Part shown: positions 8,597 to 17,964 of the stretch, piece by piece
Layout: each line of letters starts with the position of its first letter
Numbering within the stretch: the first letter of the stretch is position 1
NCBI GenBank assembly: GCA_964407525.1
Contig: CAYOWC010000001.1
Coordinates: forward strand, 12,721-76,720
Reading direction: 5' to 3'
DNA length: 64,000 nucleotides
DNA from: DUZB01 sp964407525
GTDB lineage: Bacteria > Desulfobacterota > DSM-4660 > Desulfatiglandales > Desulfatiglandaceae
Program-made: the position numbers and the translations under genes
Notes under the pieces: generated by a model
The model's input: only the letters and a program-made list of their open reading frames with translations
What the model was told of the DNA's origin: nothing
Database searches by the model: none

Positions 8597-9691
8597 ATGT
8601 CAATCATACTTGATGCTCTAAAACGCTCGGATCGAGAACGGCGTCTACAGAAGCCGCCTGATCTAAGCCAGATATACCAAGAGAACCATCCGCCTCGAAA
8701 AAAGGTCCTGGTATGGGTTGTACTGATCAGCGTTGTCATGATTGCCGGGTTGTCGGGGGCGTATTTGTTGTTTCAAAAGGATTCCAGGCCTGAAAAGATA
8801 AAGCCTTCTGACAAAGTGGTTGTTGATGCCGGGAAAAAGACACAAGCCTCTGGAAAGCCAAAAAAAATACGAAATTTTTCAAAAAACCCTGAAAAAAAAG
8901 ATGCCGTTCAAAAACAGAACAGTTCTGGAATTGTTTCTCAAAGACGTGCTCTGCGTGGGTCTACACGGGGCAGATCGAGAGCTCATGGAGATGACCCGCG
9001 AACTATGGAAACCGTGCAAAGCGATTCCGAGGATACCTCTGGTGGAAATCCTCTTGCCGCAATACTGGGCAGAGCAACCCGTGCGCGTGAAGAAATGGCG
9101 GAATCCGATAAAATGGGTCTTGGGGGGGGGGCTCATCCTTTAGCGGCACTTTTTTCAAAGCCGGATGGATCCCGCGATGAAACAGCCCGTACCGAGACGC
9201 CTGTCCGTTCTACTGCGAAGCCGGAGCTGCCGGCCCCAAATCCTGAAGTAGATGCTCCTGTGCCCGCAAAGGAGCAAACTGCTTCCCTGTCAAGACCCAG
9301 GGGTGTCAGCATTGTCGAGCCCGAGGCTACGCAGGTTGAAAAATCAGAGCCGGTTTCCGAAAATCAAGTACAAGAAGAGGCTGGGGAGCAGGACAATATT
9401 CCTGAGCCGTCTGCGCCCATAAAAGGAAATGCTGCTGTTGTATCGGCTGGGGAAAAGATTCCTCTTGTGGATGACCTGCCGTACGAAACCCGACAGAAAT
9501 ATGAAGACCTGCAGATTAATGTCCATATATACGATAATAAACCAGGTGAAAGACGGGTTTTTATCAATATGCATAGTTACAAAGAGGGAGAAAAAATAGG
9601 AGAGGGCGGTCCCTTGCTTGTTGCCATCATTCCGGAAGGGGTCATTGTTGATTACGGAGAGGGAAAAGTTCAAATGAATGTGGAGAATTGA
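8597..9691 (+). CDS. gspB: GspB-like type II secretion assembly protein
   Basis: 364 residues. The N-terminus MSIILDALKRSDRERRL is the hallmark of GspB/ExeB, followed by one membrane helix (VLVWVVLISVVMIAGLSGAYLLF, about residues 35-57), a long low-complexity Pro/Glu/Lys linker that spans the periplasm, and a C-terminal domain (DLPYETRQKYEDLQINVHIY ... GERRVFINMHSYKEGEKI) matching the GspB C-terminal domain. In known systems GspB pairs with the ATPase GspA to place the secretin. No other gsp gene is in the window. AAGGGGAAGAA precedes the ATG. The linker is longer than usual. Confidence 0.85.
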   Translation: MSIILDALKRSDRERRLQKPPDLSQIYQENHPPRKKVLVWVVLISVVMIAGLSGAYLLFQKDSRPEKIKPSDKVVVDAGKKTQASGKPKKIRNFSKNPEKKDAVQKQNSSGIVSQRRALRGSTRGRSRAHGDDPRTMETVQSDSEDTSGGNPLAAILGRATRAREEMAESDKMGLGGGAHPLAALFSKPDGSRDETARTETPVRSTAKPELPAPNPEVDAPVPAKEQTASLSRPRGVSIVEPEATQVEKSEPVSENQVQEEAGEQDNIPEPSAPIKGNAAVVSAGEKIPLVDDLPYETRQKYEDLQINVHIYDNKPGERRVFINMHSYKEGEKIGEGGPLLVAIIPEGVIVDYGEGKVQMNVEN

Positions 9692-9730
9692 TCGGGAGCT
9701 TGATATCAACCTAAGCAACGAAAATGTCTC

Positions 9731-9754
9731 GCGCAAAGACGCAAAGGCGCAAAG
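9731..9754. repeat. dispersed short repeat (GCGCAAAGACGCAAAGGCGC)
   Basis: An A/G-rich unit GCGCAAAG-ACGCAAAG-GCGCAAAG in the gap after gspB. It resembles common small dispersed repeats found near gene ends in proteobacterial genomes; a cousin (CACAAAGGCACAGAGAACAC) lies upstream of purL. Confidence 0.35.
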
Positions 9755-9805
9755 ATTTTCTTGTTTTTTGTGACAGAAAACTAGGTACTAACGGCAGTTT
9801 GCGTC

Positions 9806-9873
9806 TTTTAGGTGTCAGGGAGATATTAATAGACAGAATTGCTTCAGTGACCCTGAACACTGACACCTGAAAC
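9806..9873. repeat. small inverted-repeat element after gspB
   Basis: Arms AGGTGTCAG (9810-9818) and CTGACACCT (9860-9868), extended outward by TTTT and GAAA, enclose about 40 bases. Second, offset matches (CAGGG and CCCTG) lie inside. No clear target duplication. It lies between the gspB and fusA 3' ends and could act as a weak terminator or be a decayed mobile repeat. Confidence 0.4.
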
Positions 9874-9957
9874 CCAAAACAACAATAATAAATTATAATA
9901 GCTTACGCCTTGGCTCCAAATTGTGACGGTTTTGAAGTCAGCTTGAAAGGTCTGGTG

Positions 9958-11991
9958 TCAGGTTTTGTCGTAGTGGCTGAACTGCATGGTGTATGTTCCC
10001 CTGCCCTGAGAAACAGACCTTAAGGCCGTGGAATACCCGAACATTTTCGAGAGAGGGACGCTGGCGTTAATGATCTGAGTAGAACCATTGGTGCTGATCT
10101 GCTCTATTTTTCCCTGCCTCGCGTTCAGGTCTCCAATAACTTCCCCTGTAAAATCTTCGGGTACGAGAATTTCCGTAGCCATGATTGGTTCCAGAAGCGT
10201 CGGGGATGCCTTCTGGAATGTGTTCCTGAAAGCCATGTTGGCAGCTGCCCGGATGGCCATGGTGTCCGTCTGATTTTCCTTTATCTTGACCCCTAAAAGG
10301 GTCGTCTGGATATCAATTACCGGATATCCCATTACCATGCCCCCCGCATGGGCTTCCGATATTCCTTCTTCGATGGCGCCCAGGAACTCCTGGACGAGTG
10401 CTGGTTCTGAACACCCATTCACAAATCGGTTGCCGGAACCCCTCTGCATGGGAGATAATTCGATTTTTACTCCTGCGAAATGCTGCTGCCCTGCCAGTTC
10501 CCGTTTGAAAATCTCTTCATGTTCTACGGTCATGGTGATGGTTTCCCTGTAAACGACCTGGGGCTTTCCCTGGTTTATTTCCACAAGAAATTCCCGTTTC
10601 AATCTTTCCATAATGATTTCGAGATGCAATTCTCCCATGCCGGAAATGAGAGTTTGCCCTGTTTCTTCATCGATTCTGAACCTGAAGGTTGGATCTTCGT
10701 CGGAAAGCTTGTTGAGTGATTCGATGAGCTTGTCGTTTCCCTGTATACTTTTTGGTTCTACCGCCACGCTTATGACCGGCTGATTGATCTGAATCGGTTC
10801 CAATAGGATTGGGGTTGTTTCATCGCAGAGGGTGTCGCCTGTGGAGGTTCGTTTCAATCCCATCACAGCAATAATATCTCCGGCGGAGGCCTGATTGATC
10901 CGCTCCCGTTTATTGGAATGCATTTTCAGGAGTCTTGCTGCCTTCTCTTTGATTTTTCTGCCGGGATTAAAGAATTGTTCTCCTGCCTTGAGGGTTCCGG
11001 AGTAAACCCGAATATAGGTCATCCTTCTTCCCTGGTCCGTCATTACCTTGAATGCAAGGGCTGAAAAGGGACCTTTTTGCCTAGGGGGTCTGGATTCTTT
11101 TTCTTCCGATTCGGGATTGATCCCGGTTATGGGGGGGACGTCCAGCGGAGAGGGAAGATAGTCGACAATGCTGTCCAAAAGAGGTTGTATGCCCTTGTTG
11201 CGCAGGGCAGACCCGCAGAATACGGGGACAAGCTCCATGTTTACGGTCGCTAAACGAATAACCCTCTTGATTTCTTTCGTAAGAATCTCTTCTTCGGACA
11301 AATATTGTTCCATCAGAAGGTCATCCCTGTCCGCCAATGTTTCGATCAGTACTTCCCTGTAATGTTCAGCCTCCTCCAAAAGTTCATCCGGGATTTCCAG
11401 CTCGGTGAATGAGGCGCCTAATTCTTCATCATCCCATACAATGGCTTTCATGCTGACGAGATCGATAATCCCTCTGAATTCGTCTTCCAAGCCCCAGGGC
11501 AGTTGAAGAATAAGCGGTACAGCCTCAAGACGGTCTTTCAACATTTGTGTGACCCTGTGGAAATCAGCACCTATGCGGTCCAGCTTGTTGATGAAAGCGA
11601 TTTTAGGCACCCCGTATCTGTCTGCCTGGCGCCATACGGTTTCTGATTGAGGTTCGACTCCCCCCACGGCGCAGAAAACGCCTATGGCGCCATCCAGGAC
11701 CCTGAGACTACGCTCCACTTCGATGGTGAAATCCACATGGCCGGGTGTGTCAATAATGTTTATCGCGTGTCCGTTCCAATCGCAGGAAGTCACAGCCGAT
11801 GTGATGGTTATGCCTCTTTCTTTTTCTTCCACCATCCAGTCCATGGTGGCTTCTCCATCATGGACTTCACCCATTTTGTGAACGCGACCGGAATAAAAAA
11901 GGATCCGTTCGGTTACCGTGGTTTTTCCGGCATCGATATGGGCAATGATTCCCACGTTGCGTGTCCATGTGAGTTTTTTGTCGGGATGCAT
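9958..11991 (-). CDS. fusA: translation elongation factor G
   Basis: 677 residues with all EF-G domains. G1 is AHIDAGKTT (residues 17-25), the switch region has [11 protein letters not shown]3 DTPGHVDF and G4 NKLD, followed by domains II-V ending in [16 protein letters not shown]. It drives GTP-dependent translocation and, with RRF, ribosome recycling. It stands alone, not beside rpsL/rpsG/tuf, so it may be a second paralogue (EF-G2 class) with a main copy elsewhere; that is inference. The start is the only Met before the G1 box. No strong Shine-Dalgarno is seen. Confidence 0.93.
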   Translation of the reverse strand: MHPDKKLTWTRNVGIIAHIDAGKTTVTERILFYSGRVHKMGEVHDGEATMDWMVEEKERGITITSAVTSCDWNGHAINIIDTPGHVDFTIEVERSLRVLDGAIGVFCAVGGVEPQSETVWRQADRYGVPKIAFINKLDRIGADFHRVTQMLKDRLEAVPLILQLPWGLEDEFRGIIDLVSMKAIVWDDEELGASFTELEIPDELLEEAEHYREVLIETLADRDDLLMEQYLSEEEILTKEIKRVIRLATVNMELVPVFCGSALRNKGIQPLLDSIVDYLPSPLDVPPITGINPESEEKESRPPRQKGPFSALAFKVMTDQGRRMTYIRVYSGTLKAGEQFFNPGRKIKEKAARLLKMHSNKRERINQASAGDIIAVMGLKRTSTGDTLCDETTPILLEPIQINQPVISVAVEPKSIQGNDKLIESLNKLSDEDPTFRFRIDEETGQTLISGMGELHLEIIMERLKREFLVEINQGKPQVVYRETITMTVEHEEIFKRELAGQQHFAGVKIELSPMQRGSGNRFVNGCSEPALVQEFLGAIEEGISEAHAGGMVMGYPVIDIQTTLLGVKIKENQTDTMAIRAAANMAFRNTFQKASPTLLEPIMATEILVPEDFTGEVIGDLNARQGKIEQISTNGSTQIINASVPLSKMFGYSTALRSVSQGRGTYTMQFSHYDKT

Positions 11992-12290
11992 AATTTCTGA
12001 TCACTGTATAAAGAAGGTTTTGTTGAAAAAGGCCATTATAAAAAAAGTCTCCTGAAACGTTGGGACCTGCTCCATTGACATGATCGAGAAATTTAGGGTA
12101 TCTTTCCCTCGCTGTCAAGGTATAAGAGAAAGATGGACCGGAAAGTTAAAAAATATACCGGGATAAGGATCCCTGTCGTCGGTTCGGGAGTGGTGATTCA
12201 TTCCTTTTTTGTAGTTTTGAGCGTCACCTTTTGTTGGAAAAAATGACAGGCAGATCAAAAAAGAAACTTCCGGATTTCATAACAGCTTTC

Positions 12291-12386
12291 TGTGTGAGCG
12301 GCGTCCCGCCGCGATTTTTCAGATCGCTTGGACTATTGACTTTTGGTTCATGCAGATCCGGTCGTGGTAAGGACGCCACTCACACA
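12291..12386. repeat. inverted-repeat element with 16-bp arms
   Basis: TGTGTGAGCGGCGTCC (12291-12306) is matched by GGACGCCACTCACACA (12371-12386) with one mismatch. A second tight hairpin GCGGCG-TCC-CGCCGC sits at 12298-12312. No flanking duplication is seen. The surrounding gap (11992-12562) has no convincing gene; near 12503-12533 it has a CTGCCTTCTGCCT-type simple repeat related in style to the G-rich one at the right end of the window. Confidence 0.5.
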
Positions 12387-12562
12387 AGATGGAAAGCCAA
12401 GACCCGAACCTTGTCGAAAATCCCGTCTGAAGCGAAAGCGGGGAACCCTTAACCAAAATGAAGTGCATACAAGGCTTTTGAGGATCTCCCATTGGTGCGG
12501 GACTGCCTTCTGCCTTCTGTTTACTGCCTACTACATCTTGAAGTTTTGCAGGAGACATTTTC

Positions 12563-13240
12563 ATGATGGAACCTGAAAACCTTACTGAAACCGGCAGAAA
12601 GCTCGTGGGCATGTTTCACCTTATGCTCGAGCGGTTTGGGCCACAGAATTGGTGGCCTGCGGAGACCGAATTGGAGGTGATGGTAGGGGCTATCCTCACG
12701 CAGAACACAAATTGGAAGAATGTGGAAAAGGCGATAGCCAATCTGAAACGAAAAGAACTTCTTTCCTTTGAGGCCCTCTCGTCTCTGATGGTAGACGAGT
12801 TGGCTGAGGAGATAAGGCCTGCGGGATATTACAATGTAAAGGCTGGACGGTTGAAGAATCTGATTGCATTTGTGCAGGAAGCCTATGGTGGAAAACTTGA
12901 CAGATGCTTACACGATGAGACCAGAGCGCTCAGGAAAGGCTTTCTTTCTGTGAAAGGCGTAGGCCCGGAGACTGCAGACAGTATGCTTCTTTATGCTGCG
13001 CACAGGCCGGTGTTTGTGGTGGATACCTATACCTTTCGAATAATGAATCGGCATGGTCTGGTTTTTGAAGAAGCCGACTACGCTGATTTGCAGAAAATCT
13101 TTACGGATAACCTTACAAAAGATGTGGAAGTTTTTAACGAATTCCATGCATTGATTGTGCAGGTTGGCAAGGATTTTTGCAGGAAAAACCCCCGGTGTGA
13201 AGAATGTCCTCTTAATGGCTGGGAGAAGGAAGAAGTTTGA
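12563..13240 (+). CDS. endonuclease III-like HhH-GPD DNA glycosylase
   Basis: 225 residues. The helix-hairpin-helix is LSVKGVGPETADS (about 128-140) and the catalytic Asp is D154 in FVVDTYTF. The Lys that makes EndoIII a bifunctional glycosylase/lyase is Glu here (E136 in GVGPETAD), which points to a monofunctional base-removal enzyme such as the MagIII or archaeal-type relatives. The C-terminal iron-sulfur loop is reduced: C206, C212 and C215 remain but the fourth Cys is absent. The gene faces comEC tail to tail with only three bases between them. AGGAG lies eight bases before the ATG. Confidence 0.85.
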   Translation: MMEPENLTETGRKLVGMFHLMLERFGPQNWWPAETELEVMVGAILTQNTNWKNVEKAIANLKRKELLSFEALSSLMVDELAEEIRPAGYYNVKAGRLKNLIAFVQEAYGGKLDRCLHDETRALRKGFLSVKGVGPETADSMLLYAAHRPVFVVDTYTFRIMNRHGLVFEEADYADLQKIFTDNLTKDVEVFNEFHALIVQVGKDFCRKNPRCEECPLNGWEKEEV

Positions 13241-13243
13241 AGT

Positions 13244-15706
13244 TCAATCTCCCATTTCCAATCTTCCATTTAAGAAAGTTTCCACTTGAAATCGATCTTT
13301 CTCAACACGGATTGTTACTGCCCCGGTTTTGGGAATGCTGAGGACTTTGCATCCTATTTCAAGCAGTCTTTTGCGTACCACCGGATGAGGTAATTTGCGG
13401 GAAGGGCTTTTTCCGGCGGAAACTATACAAAGGCTCGGCTTGACCTTTTCCAGAAATGCTTTTGAACTTGATGTTTTGCTCCCGTGGTGTGGGGCTAAGA
13501 GGACATGGCTCCGTATTTCTTTCTTTGAATTGGAGAGCATCTCCTGTTCCCCTTCTTTTTCGAGGTCCCCGGGAAAAAGGAAGGACTTCCCTTCATAGGA
13601 GATTTTCAGCACCAGGGAATTGTTATTTAAACTGTTTTTATTTCCCGCGGCAGGGTCCTTTGTTATGCCTGACGTCGGGTGAAGGATTTCGACGAAGGCC
13701 CCATTAATTTTTATTCCTTTTTTCAGGTCTGAGGGGTACATCTCTCTGATCTTTTTGGTATGTATGATGTTTATCAGTTTTTTGAATGACTGGGTATCGG
13801 GCCGGTCTTCATTGTGCCAGAATTCTTCCGGGTGAAATTCCTCTGCAATGAAACGAAGCCCGTTCATGTGGTCAGCCTCGGGATGACTCATGACCAGATA
13901 GTCTACTTTCCCTATTTTATTGTGCCATAGAAACGGCGCCACGACCATTTTTCCCACGTCAAAATCCGAACCGCTAAAGCCTCCACCATCTATCAGCATT
14001 TTTTTCCCGCCCGGGAATGATATGAGTGCAGCATTTCCCTTTCCCACATCCAAAAAAGTCACTTCAAGGTTGGGATTAAACTTCACCTTGTGTGCCCAAT
14101 AAAGTACATCTCCCAGTATCAGGGCGATCACCAGGGTCAATACCGTCTTGCTCCACGGCACGCGGCTCAAAAAGTACAGGCAGAACAAGAGGGCATAGAA
14201 AAGAAGGATTTCAAAGAGGTTCGGGGTAAGCATCCAGATGCTGGCCATGGGAAGATCTGCCCAGAATCGAATGATAACCATCATCAGATCCAGTCCCCAG
14301 GCGCCTGCCTCAATAAAGAAGGCTGCCGTCTGTTGTGAAAAGGGAAGGATCATTGCAGCGAAAAGACCGATCGGAATAACCCAGAAGCCCAGAATCGGAA
14401 CAGCGGTCAGATTGGCTGGAAGAGAAACCAGGGAGATTCGGTGAAAATAGTAGCAGGTTACAGGAAGAAGAAAGAACGTTGCGGCAAGACTGACCGCAAA
14501 AATACCAAGGAAATAGCCGGATGATTTTTTTAAAATGCCTGTTTTTTTCCCCTGTTCGGGAGTTTGCCGGCTAAGTCTCTTCAACAAAGGAGGCATCCAC
14601 CATAAAATGCCTGTGACCGCTATAAAGGAGAGCTGAAAAGAGATGCTCAGGAGGGCATTTGGATCAAGAAGCAGGATAAGAAGGCCTGCCAGGGCCAAGG
14701 TGGACCAGATATCTCTTTCCCTGTCTGAAACCAGGGACCCAAGAAAGGCCAGGGCCATGATCATGGCACGCTGGCTTGATACCTGCATCCCCGCAAGGAG
14801 GGTGTATCCTATGATTGGAAAACAGGTGAGTATCGCAGCCACTTTGCGAATATCAAATGCGACTGCCATTCGATATGAACGGGATAGAAACCATGAAAAT
14901 AGATAATAGGACAGCCATCCTATAAGCCCTATATGAAGCCCTGATACGGCAAGCATATGGCCCAATCCCGTTCGGTTGAACATTTCCCTTGTGCCCGGTT
15001 CAATCCCCTGACGTTCGCCTAAAATGAGGGCTTTGAAAAGACCCGCATCTCTTTCCTTCAGCCTGGTGTCAAACAGATTGCGTACGGGTTTTTGCATAGC
15101 TTCAATAAGATTTCTTGGAAAGGGAAGGGGACCTTTGCCTAACTGTGTGATACGGCTTCCATCTGAAACGGATGCGGCGCATGCTATGCCCCGCAATTTC
15201 ATAGATCTTTGGTAGTCAAAATTTCCCGGATTGTTGAAATTTCCGAAAGGCCTTAAACGAGCGGTGAAACGGATTTTGTCTCCGGTTTCAAACTGTGGTG
15301 CATTCCTGTAAATGGTCAGGTTCAGCCGCTCGTTTATAATGGTAACAATGCCGGCGTCGTTACCATCTTTTGCCAGAATTTCGACCCTGCTCACCCCTTT
15401 TCGGGAAATTTTAACGGGTTTCAGCACAATGCCTTCAAGGGTCGTTTTGGTGTAATCCTGTGCAAGGGCTTCCAGTCTGGTCGGGTGATTTTCCCGGGCG
15501 GTCAGAAGCATAGCGCCTAAGAAACATGCGAAAACAAGAAGATAGATCTTGATGCGGTACGAACAAAGAAAAACGGCTGGCGAACATACGGCGAACAGGA
15601 AAAAAAGGAGGTATTTGAAGGGATAGAGAAAGATCGGAAAGGCCTGGGCCAAAAGTACGCCCACGGCATAGGAAATGAGGAGCAGTATCAGGGGGCGATG
15701 AAACAT
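13244..15706 (-). CDS. comEC: ComEC/Rec2 family DNA-uptake channel
   Basis: About 820 residues: N-terminal membrane helices and a DUF4131-type outer domain, the Competence domain with the signature around GLGHMLAVSGLHIGLIGW, many further helices, and a C-terminal metallo-beta-lactamase-like domain (FLDVGKGNAALI ... MSHPEADHMNG ... LLAPHHGSKTSSS). In transformable bacteria ComEC carries single-stranded DNA across the inner membrane. The start is placed at Met-Phe-His (15706), preceded by AGGTTGAG; the frame can run back to 15727, but that extension is translated repeat DNA. No other competence gene is nearby. Confidence 0.9.
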   Translation of the reverse strand: MFHRPLILLLISYAVGVLLAQAFPIFLYPFKYLLFFLFAVCSPAVFLCSYRIKIYLLVFACFLGAMLLTARENHPTRLEALAQDYTKTTLEGIVLKPVKISRKGVSRVEILAKDGNDAGIVTIINERLNLTIYRNAPQFETGDKIRFTARLRPFGNFNNPGNFDYQRSMKLRGIACAASVSDGSRITQLGKGPLPFPRNLIEAMQKPVRNLFDTRLKERDAGLFKALILGERQGIEPGTREMFNRTGLGHMLAVSGLHIGLIGWLSYYLFSWFLSRSYRMAVAFDIRKVAAILTCFPIIGYTLLAGMQVSSQRAMIMALAFLGSLVSDRERDIWSTLALAGLLILLLDPNALLSISFQLSFIAVTGILWWMPPLLKRLSRQTPEQGKKTGILKKSSGYFLGIFAVSLAATFFLLPVTCYYFHRISLVSLPANLTAVPILGFWVIPIGLFAAMILPFSQQTAAFFIEAGAWGLDLMMVIIRFWADLPMASIWMLTPNLFEILLFYALLFCLYFLSRVPWSKTVLTLVIALILGDVLYWAHKVKFNPNLEVTFLDVGKGNAALISFPGGKKMLIDGGGFSGSDFDVGKMVVAPFLWHNKIGKVDYLVMSHPEADHMNGLRFIAEEFHPEEFWHNEDRPDTQSFKKLINIIHTKKIREMYPSDLKKGIKINGAFVEILHPTSGITKDPAAGNKNSLNNNSLVLKISYEGKSFLFPGDLEKEGEQEMLSNSKKEIRSHVLLAPHHGSKTSSSKAFLEKVKPSLCIVSAGKSPSRKLPHPVVRKRLLEIGCKVLSIPKTGAVTIRVEKDRFQVETFLNGRLEMGD

Positions 15707-15717
15707 CTCAACCTGGC

Positions 15718-15876
15718 AGCTGGCCATTAGCTATTAGCTATTGGCAGTTCGTGTCAAAAAAAGTGGGTATGGTGGATGTAAGGGAACTTAAGAAAGAAGT
15801 TAACCAGGGTAAATAGGTCGTTTACCAGTTTCACCTAAAAGCTCACGGCTAATGGCTAAAAGCTAACCGCACAGGT
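15718..15876. repeat. decayed TTAGC-type inverted-repeat element
   Basis: The left arm has GCCATTAGCTATTAGC and the right arm GGCTAATGGCTAAAAGC, built from the same TTAGC/GCTAA units as the 176-bp family, but the centre is unrelated and the ends do not match. No clear flanking duplication. It abuts copy 2 of the family, so the whole comEC-murA gap (15707-16066) is element DNA. Confidence 0.45.
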
Positions 15877-15883
15877 CAAAACA

Positions 15884-16069
15884 TCTCACCTAAAAACTGC
15901 AATTAGCGGTTAGCCGTTAGCTATTAGCCCCACGATATCGGTTGTTTACAGTTACATTCGGTTGGCACCAAAAAATGAAAGCTTCAATATAGCAAGAAAA
16001 CATTCAAATGTTTGAATCCTTTAAGCTAACGGCCAATAGCTAAAAGCTAATGGCAGTTTTTAGGTCTCA
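15884..16069. mobile_element. MITE-like element, family 1, copy 2, with TCTCA target duplication
   Basis: A 176-bp element (15889-16064), same orientation as copy 1 and clearly the same sequence throughout. The ends are CCTAAAAACTGCAATTAGC and its near complement. It is flanked by TCTCA on both sides (15884-15888, 16065-16069). Read on the minus strand the right-hand copy is TGAGA, and its TGA is the stop codon of murA. Confidence 0.88.
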
Positions 16070-17320
16070 CGTTTTTTCTCTCCACATGGTAGCTCCAAGA
16101 CCTCTGAACTTTTCTTCCATGGATTCGTATCCCCTGTCAAGGTGGTAGATACGGTGTACTTCCGTTTTGCCTTCTGCTACCAGACCTGCCAGAACGAGAG
16201 ATGCACTGGCTCTCAGGTCTGTGGCCATGACCGGGGCGGAAAAAAGTTGTTCCCTGCCTTTTATGAGTGCCTGGCTTCCGTTTATTTCTATGTCCGCGCC
16301 CATCCTTCTGAGTTCGCTCACGTGAATAAATCTGTTTTCGAAGATGGTTTCCCGAATCATGCTCCAGCCCTTGGCCACGGTCATGAGTGCCATGAACTGG
16401 GCCTGAAGGTCTGTTGGGAACCCGGGGTAGGGCATGGTCTTTATGTCCACGCTTTCGATTACTTTCGGTCCGGCAACAACTATCCCGTCGTTTTCCTGGC
16501 TGATTTTGGCGCCGACCGTGCGGAGTTTTTCCGTAAGAGCAGTGACGTGAGAGGGCAGGCAGTCCTTTACCTGAATCGTTCCTCCGGTGATGGCAGCTCC
16601 TATCATGAAGGTTCCGGCCTCAATCCTGTCGGGAATAACCTTGTGGACAGAGGGTCGTAGTTCATCAACTCCGTTTATTGTGATGGTATCCGTTCCTTCG
16701 CCTTCAATATCGGCGCCCATCGTTCGAAGCATCTTACCGAGGTCCACTACCTCCGGTTCGTTGGCTGCATTTCTCAAAATGGTCCTGCCTTCAGCTTTTA
16801 CCGCAGCCATCATAATATTTTCAGTGCCGGTTACCGTAGGGATGTCAAAGAAAATGTCGGCGCCTTTGAGCCTTCTCACTTCGGCGTTGATATATCCGTG
16901 GTCCAGGAACATCTCCACGCCCATGGCCGCCAGGGCCTTGAGATGAAGATTGATTGGCCGGGCCCCTATGGCGCATCCGCCGGGCAGGGAAATTTTTGCC
17001 TTTCCGAGACGGGCCAGAAGGGGGGCCAGGAGAAGGATTGAGGCCCTCATGGTCTTTACCAATTCATAAGGGGCTTCATGGCAGGTGAGATTGTCTGGAA
17101 TGACTTCCAGAAAGCCGTCTTTTTCCCTGAAAACCGTACCGAATTTCCCCATGATTTTTTTCATGGTGTCAATATCCCGCAGGTTGGGGATGTTTTTCAG
17201 GCGGTGACAGCCCCCTGTCAGGAGGCAAGCTGCCATAATCGGCAGGGCAGCGTTCTTGGCGCCACTGACCCCCACGGCCCCATGTAATGGGGTGCCTCCC
17301 TCGATAACTATTTTATCCAT
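16067..17320 (-). CDS. murA: UDP-N-acetylglucosamine 1-carboxyvinyltransferase
   Basis: 417 residues, full length. It performs the first committed step of peptidoglycan synthesis, moving enolpyruvate from PEP to UDP-GlcNAc in the cytosol. The N-terminal GVSGAKNAALPIMAACLLTG and the active-site loop PGGCAIGARPINLHL, with the catalytic Cys that fosfomycin alkylates, are intact. RASILLLAPLLARLG and GFPTDLQAQFMALMTVAKG are further family blocks. The stop codon falls inside the 5-bp target duplication of the adjacent 176-bp element, which left the protein intact. Confidence 0.96.
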   Translation of the reverse strand: MDKIVIEGGTPLHGAVGVSGAKNAALPIMAACLLTGGCHRLKNIPNLRDIDTMKKIMGKFGTVFREKDGFLEVIPDNLTCHEAPYELVKTMRASILLLAPLLARLGKAKISLPGGCAIGARPINLHLKALAAMGVEMFLDHGYINAEVRRLKGADIFFDIPTVTGTENIMMAAVKAEGRTILRNAANEPEVVDLGKMLRTMGADIEGEGTDTITINGVDELRPSVHKVIPDRIEAGTFMIGAAITGGTIQVKDCLPSHVTALTEKLRTVGAKISQENDGIVVAGPKVIESVDIKTMPYPGFPTDLQAQFMALMTVAKGWSMIRETIFENRFIHVSELRRMGADIEINGSQALIKGREQLFSAPVMATDLRASASLVLAGLVAEGKTEVHRIYHLDRGYESMEEKFRGLGATMWREKT

Positions 17321-17341
17321 AATTTATTTCGGTGCCTCTCT

Positions 17342-17935
17342 TTATTGAATGATCCTGATAATTTCCTTCGATGTATATTCACCCACGTCAGCGAGACCGT
17401 CCAGCGGGATGAAAGACAGGGCATTAGAAGAAAACAGGCAGGTTGCAGAGGCCGGAAATTCTTCATCATCCAGGTAAAATATGTAGCAAAGGGTGATTCT
17501 TGGAAGGGGGTGGAGGGTAAAAGAAAAATCACCGCTTATTCCATCCGCCCCGTCAAACGCCTTCTTTATCTCTTTCTGTTTTCCTTCTATCCGCCGTACG
17601 TGGGGAATAAGTATCCGTTCGCTATTTGCGCTGAATGCTCCCTGATAGGGCATGCTGTTAGGGAAATCCTTGAAGGACTTGAATGGTTCCAGGATCATTG
17701 GATCTGGAACCGCTTGCAGCGCGTACAGGGAAATAATGAGGCCTCTGGGGTCTCCGACAGGAGTGCCTGAGAGAGTTATCCCTGAAGCGCTCAAACAACA
17801 GGGCTCTCCAAGGGCTTGAAAAAAATAGGATTCCCCTTTCTTCTCTGCGCCAAGTCGAATATCCAGGTCCGGCAGGGGTTGTGAGAACAGACAGGCAATA
17901 TTCTGATCAATGATTTTTTCGTAATTTGTTGGCAT
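17342..17935 (-). CDS. DUF3786 domain protein
   Basis: 197 residues, soluble, no signal peptide. It matches the pattern of DUF3786 proteins of anaerobes: an N-terminal Tyr-rich helix, a central SFKDFPNSMPYQGAFSANSE block, then LPRITLCYIFYLDDEEFPASATCLF and a C-terminal helix. The function is unproven; homologues are common in sulfate reducers and other strict anaerobes, often near corrinoid or CO-related genes. Here it lies 21 bases upstream of murA and may be co-transcribed with it. Confidence 0.72.
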   Translation of the reverse strand: MPTNYEKIIDQNIACLFSQPLPDLDIRLGAEKKGESYFFQALGEPCCLSASGITLSGTPVGDPRGLIISLYALQAVPDPMILEPFKSFKDFPNSMPYQGAFSANSERILIPHVRRIEGKQKEIKKAFDGADGISGDFSFTLHPLPRITLCYIFYLDDEEFPASATCLFSSNALSFIPLDGLADVGEYTSKEIIRIIQ

Positions 17936-17964
17936 AGGGATTCCGGTTTTGTTGGTTCAAGGGT

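Noticed and set aside
12133..12246. 38-codon frame MDRKVKKYTGIRI in the gap after fusA
   Set aside because: Too short, no ribosome site and no conserved pattern; left as possible remnant only.
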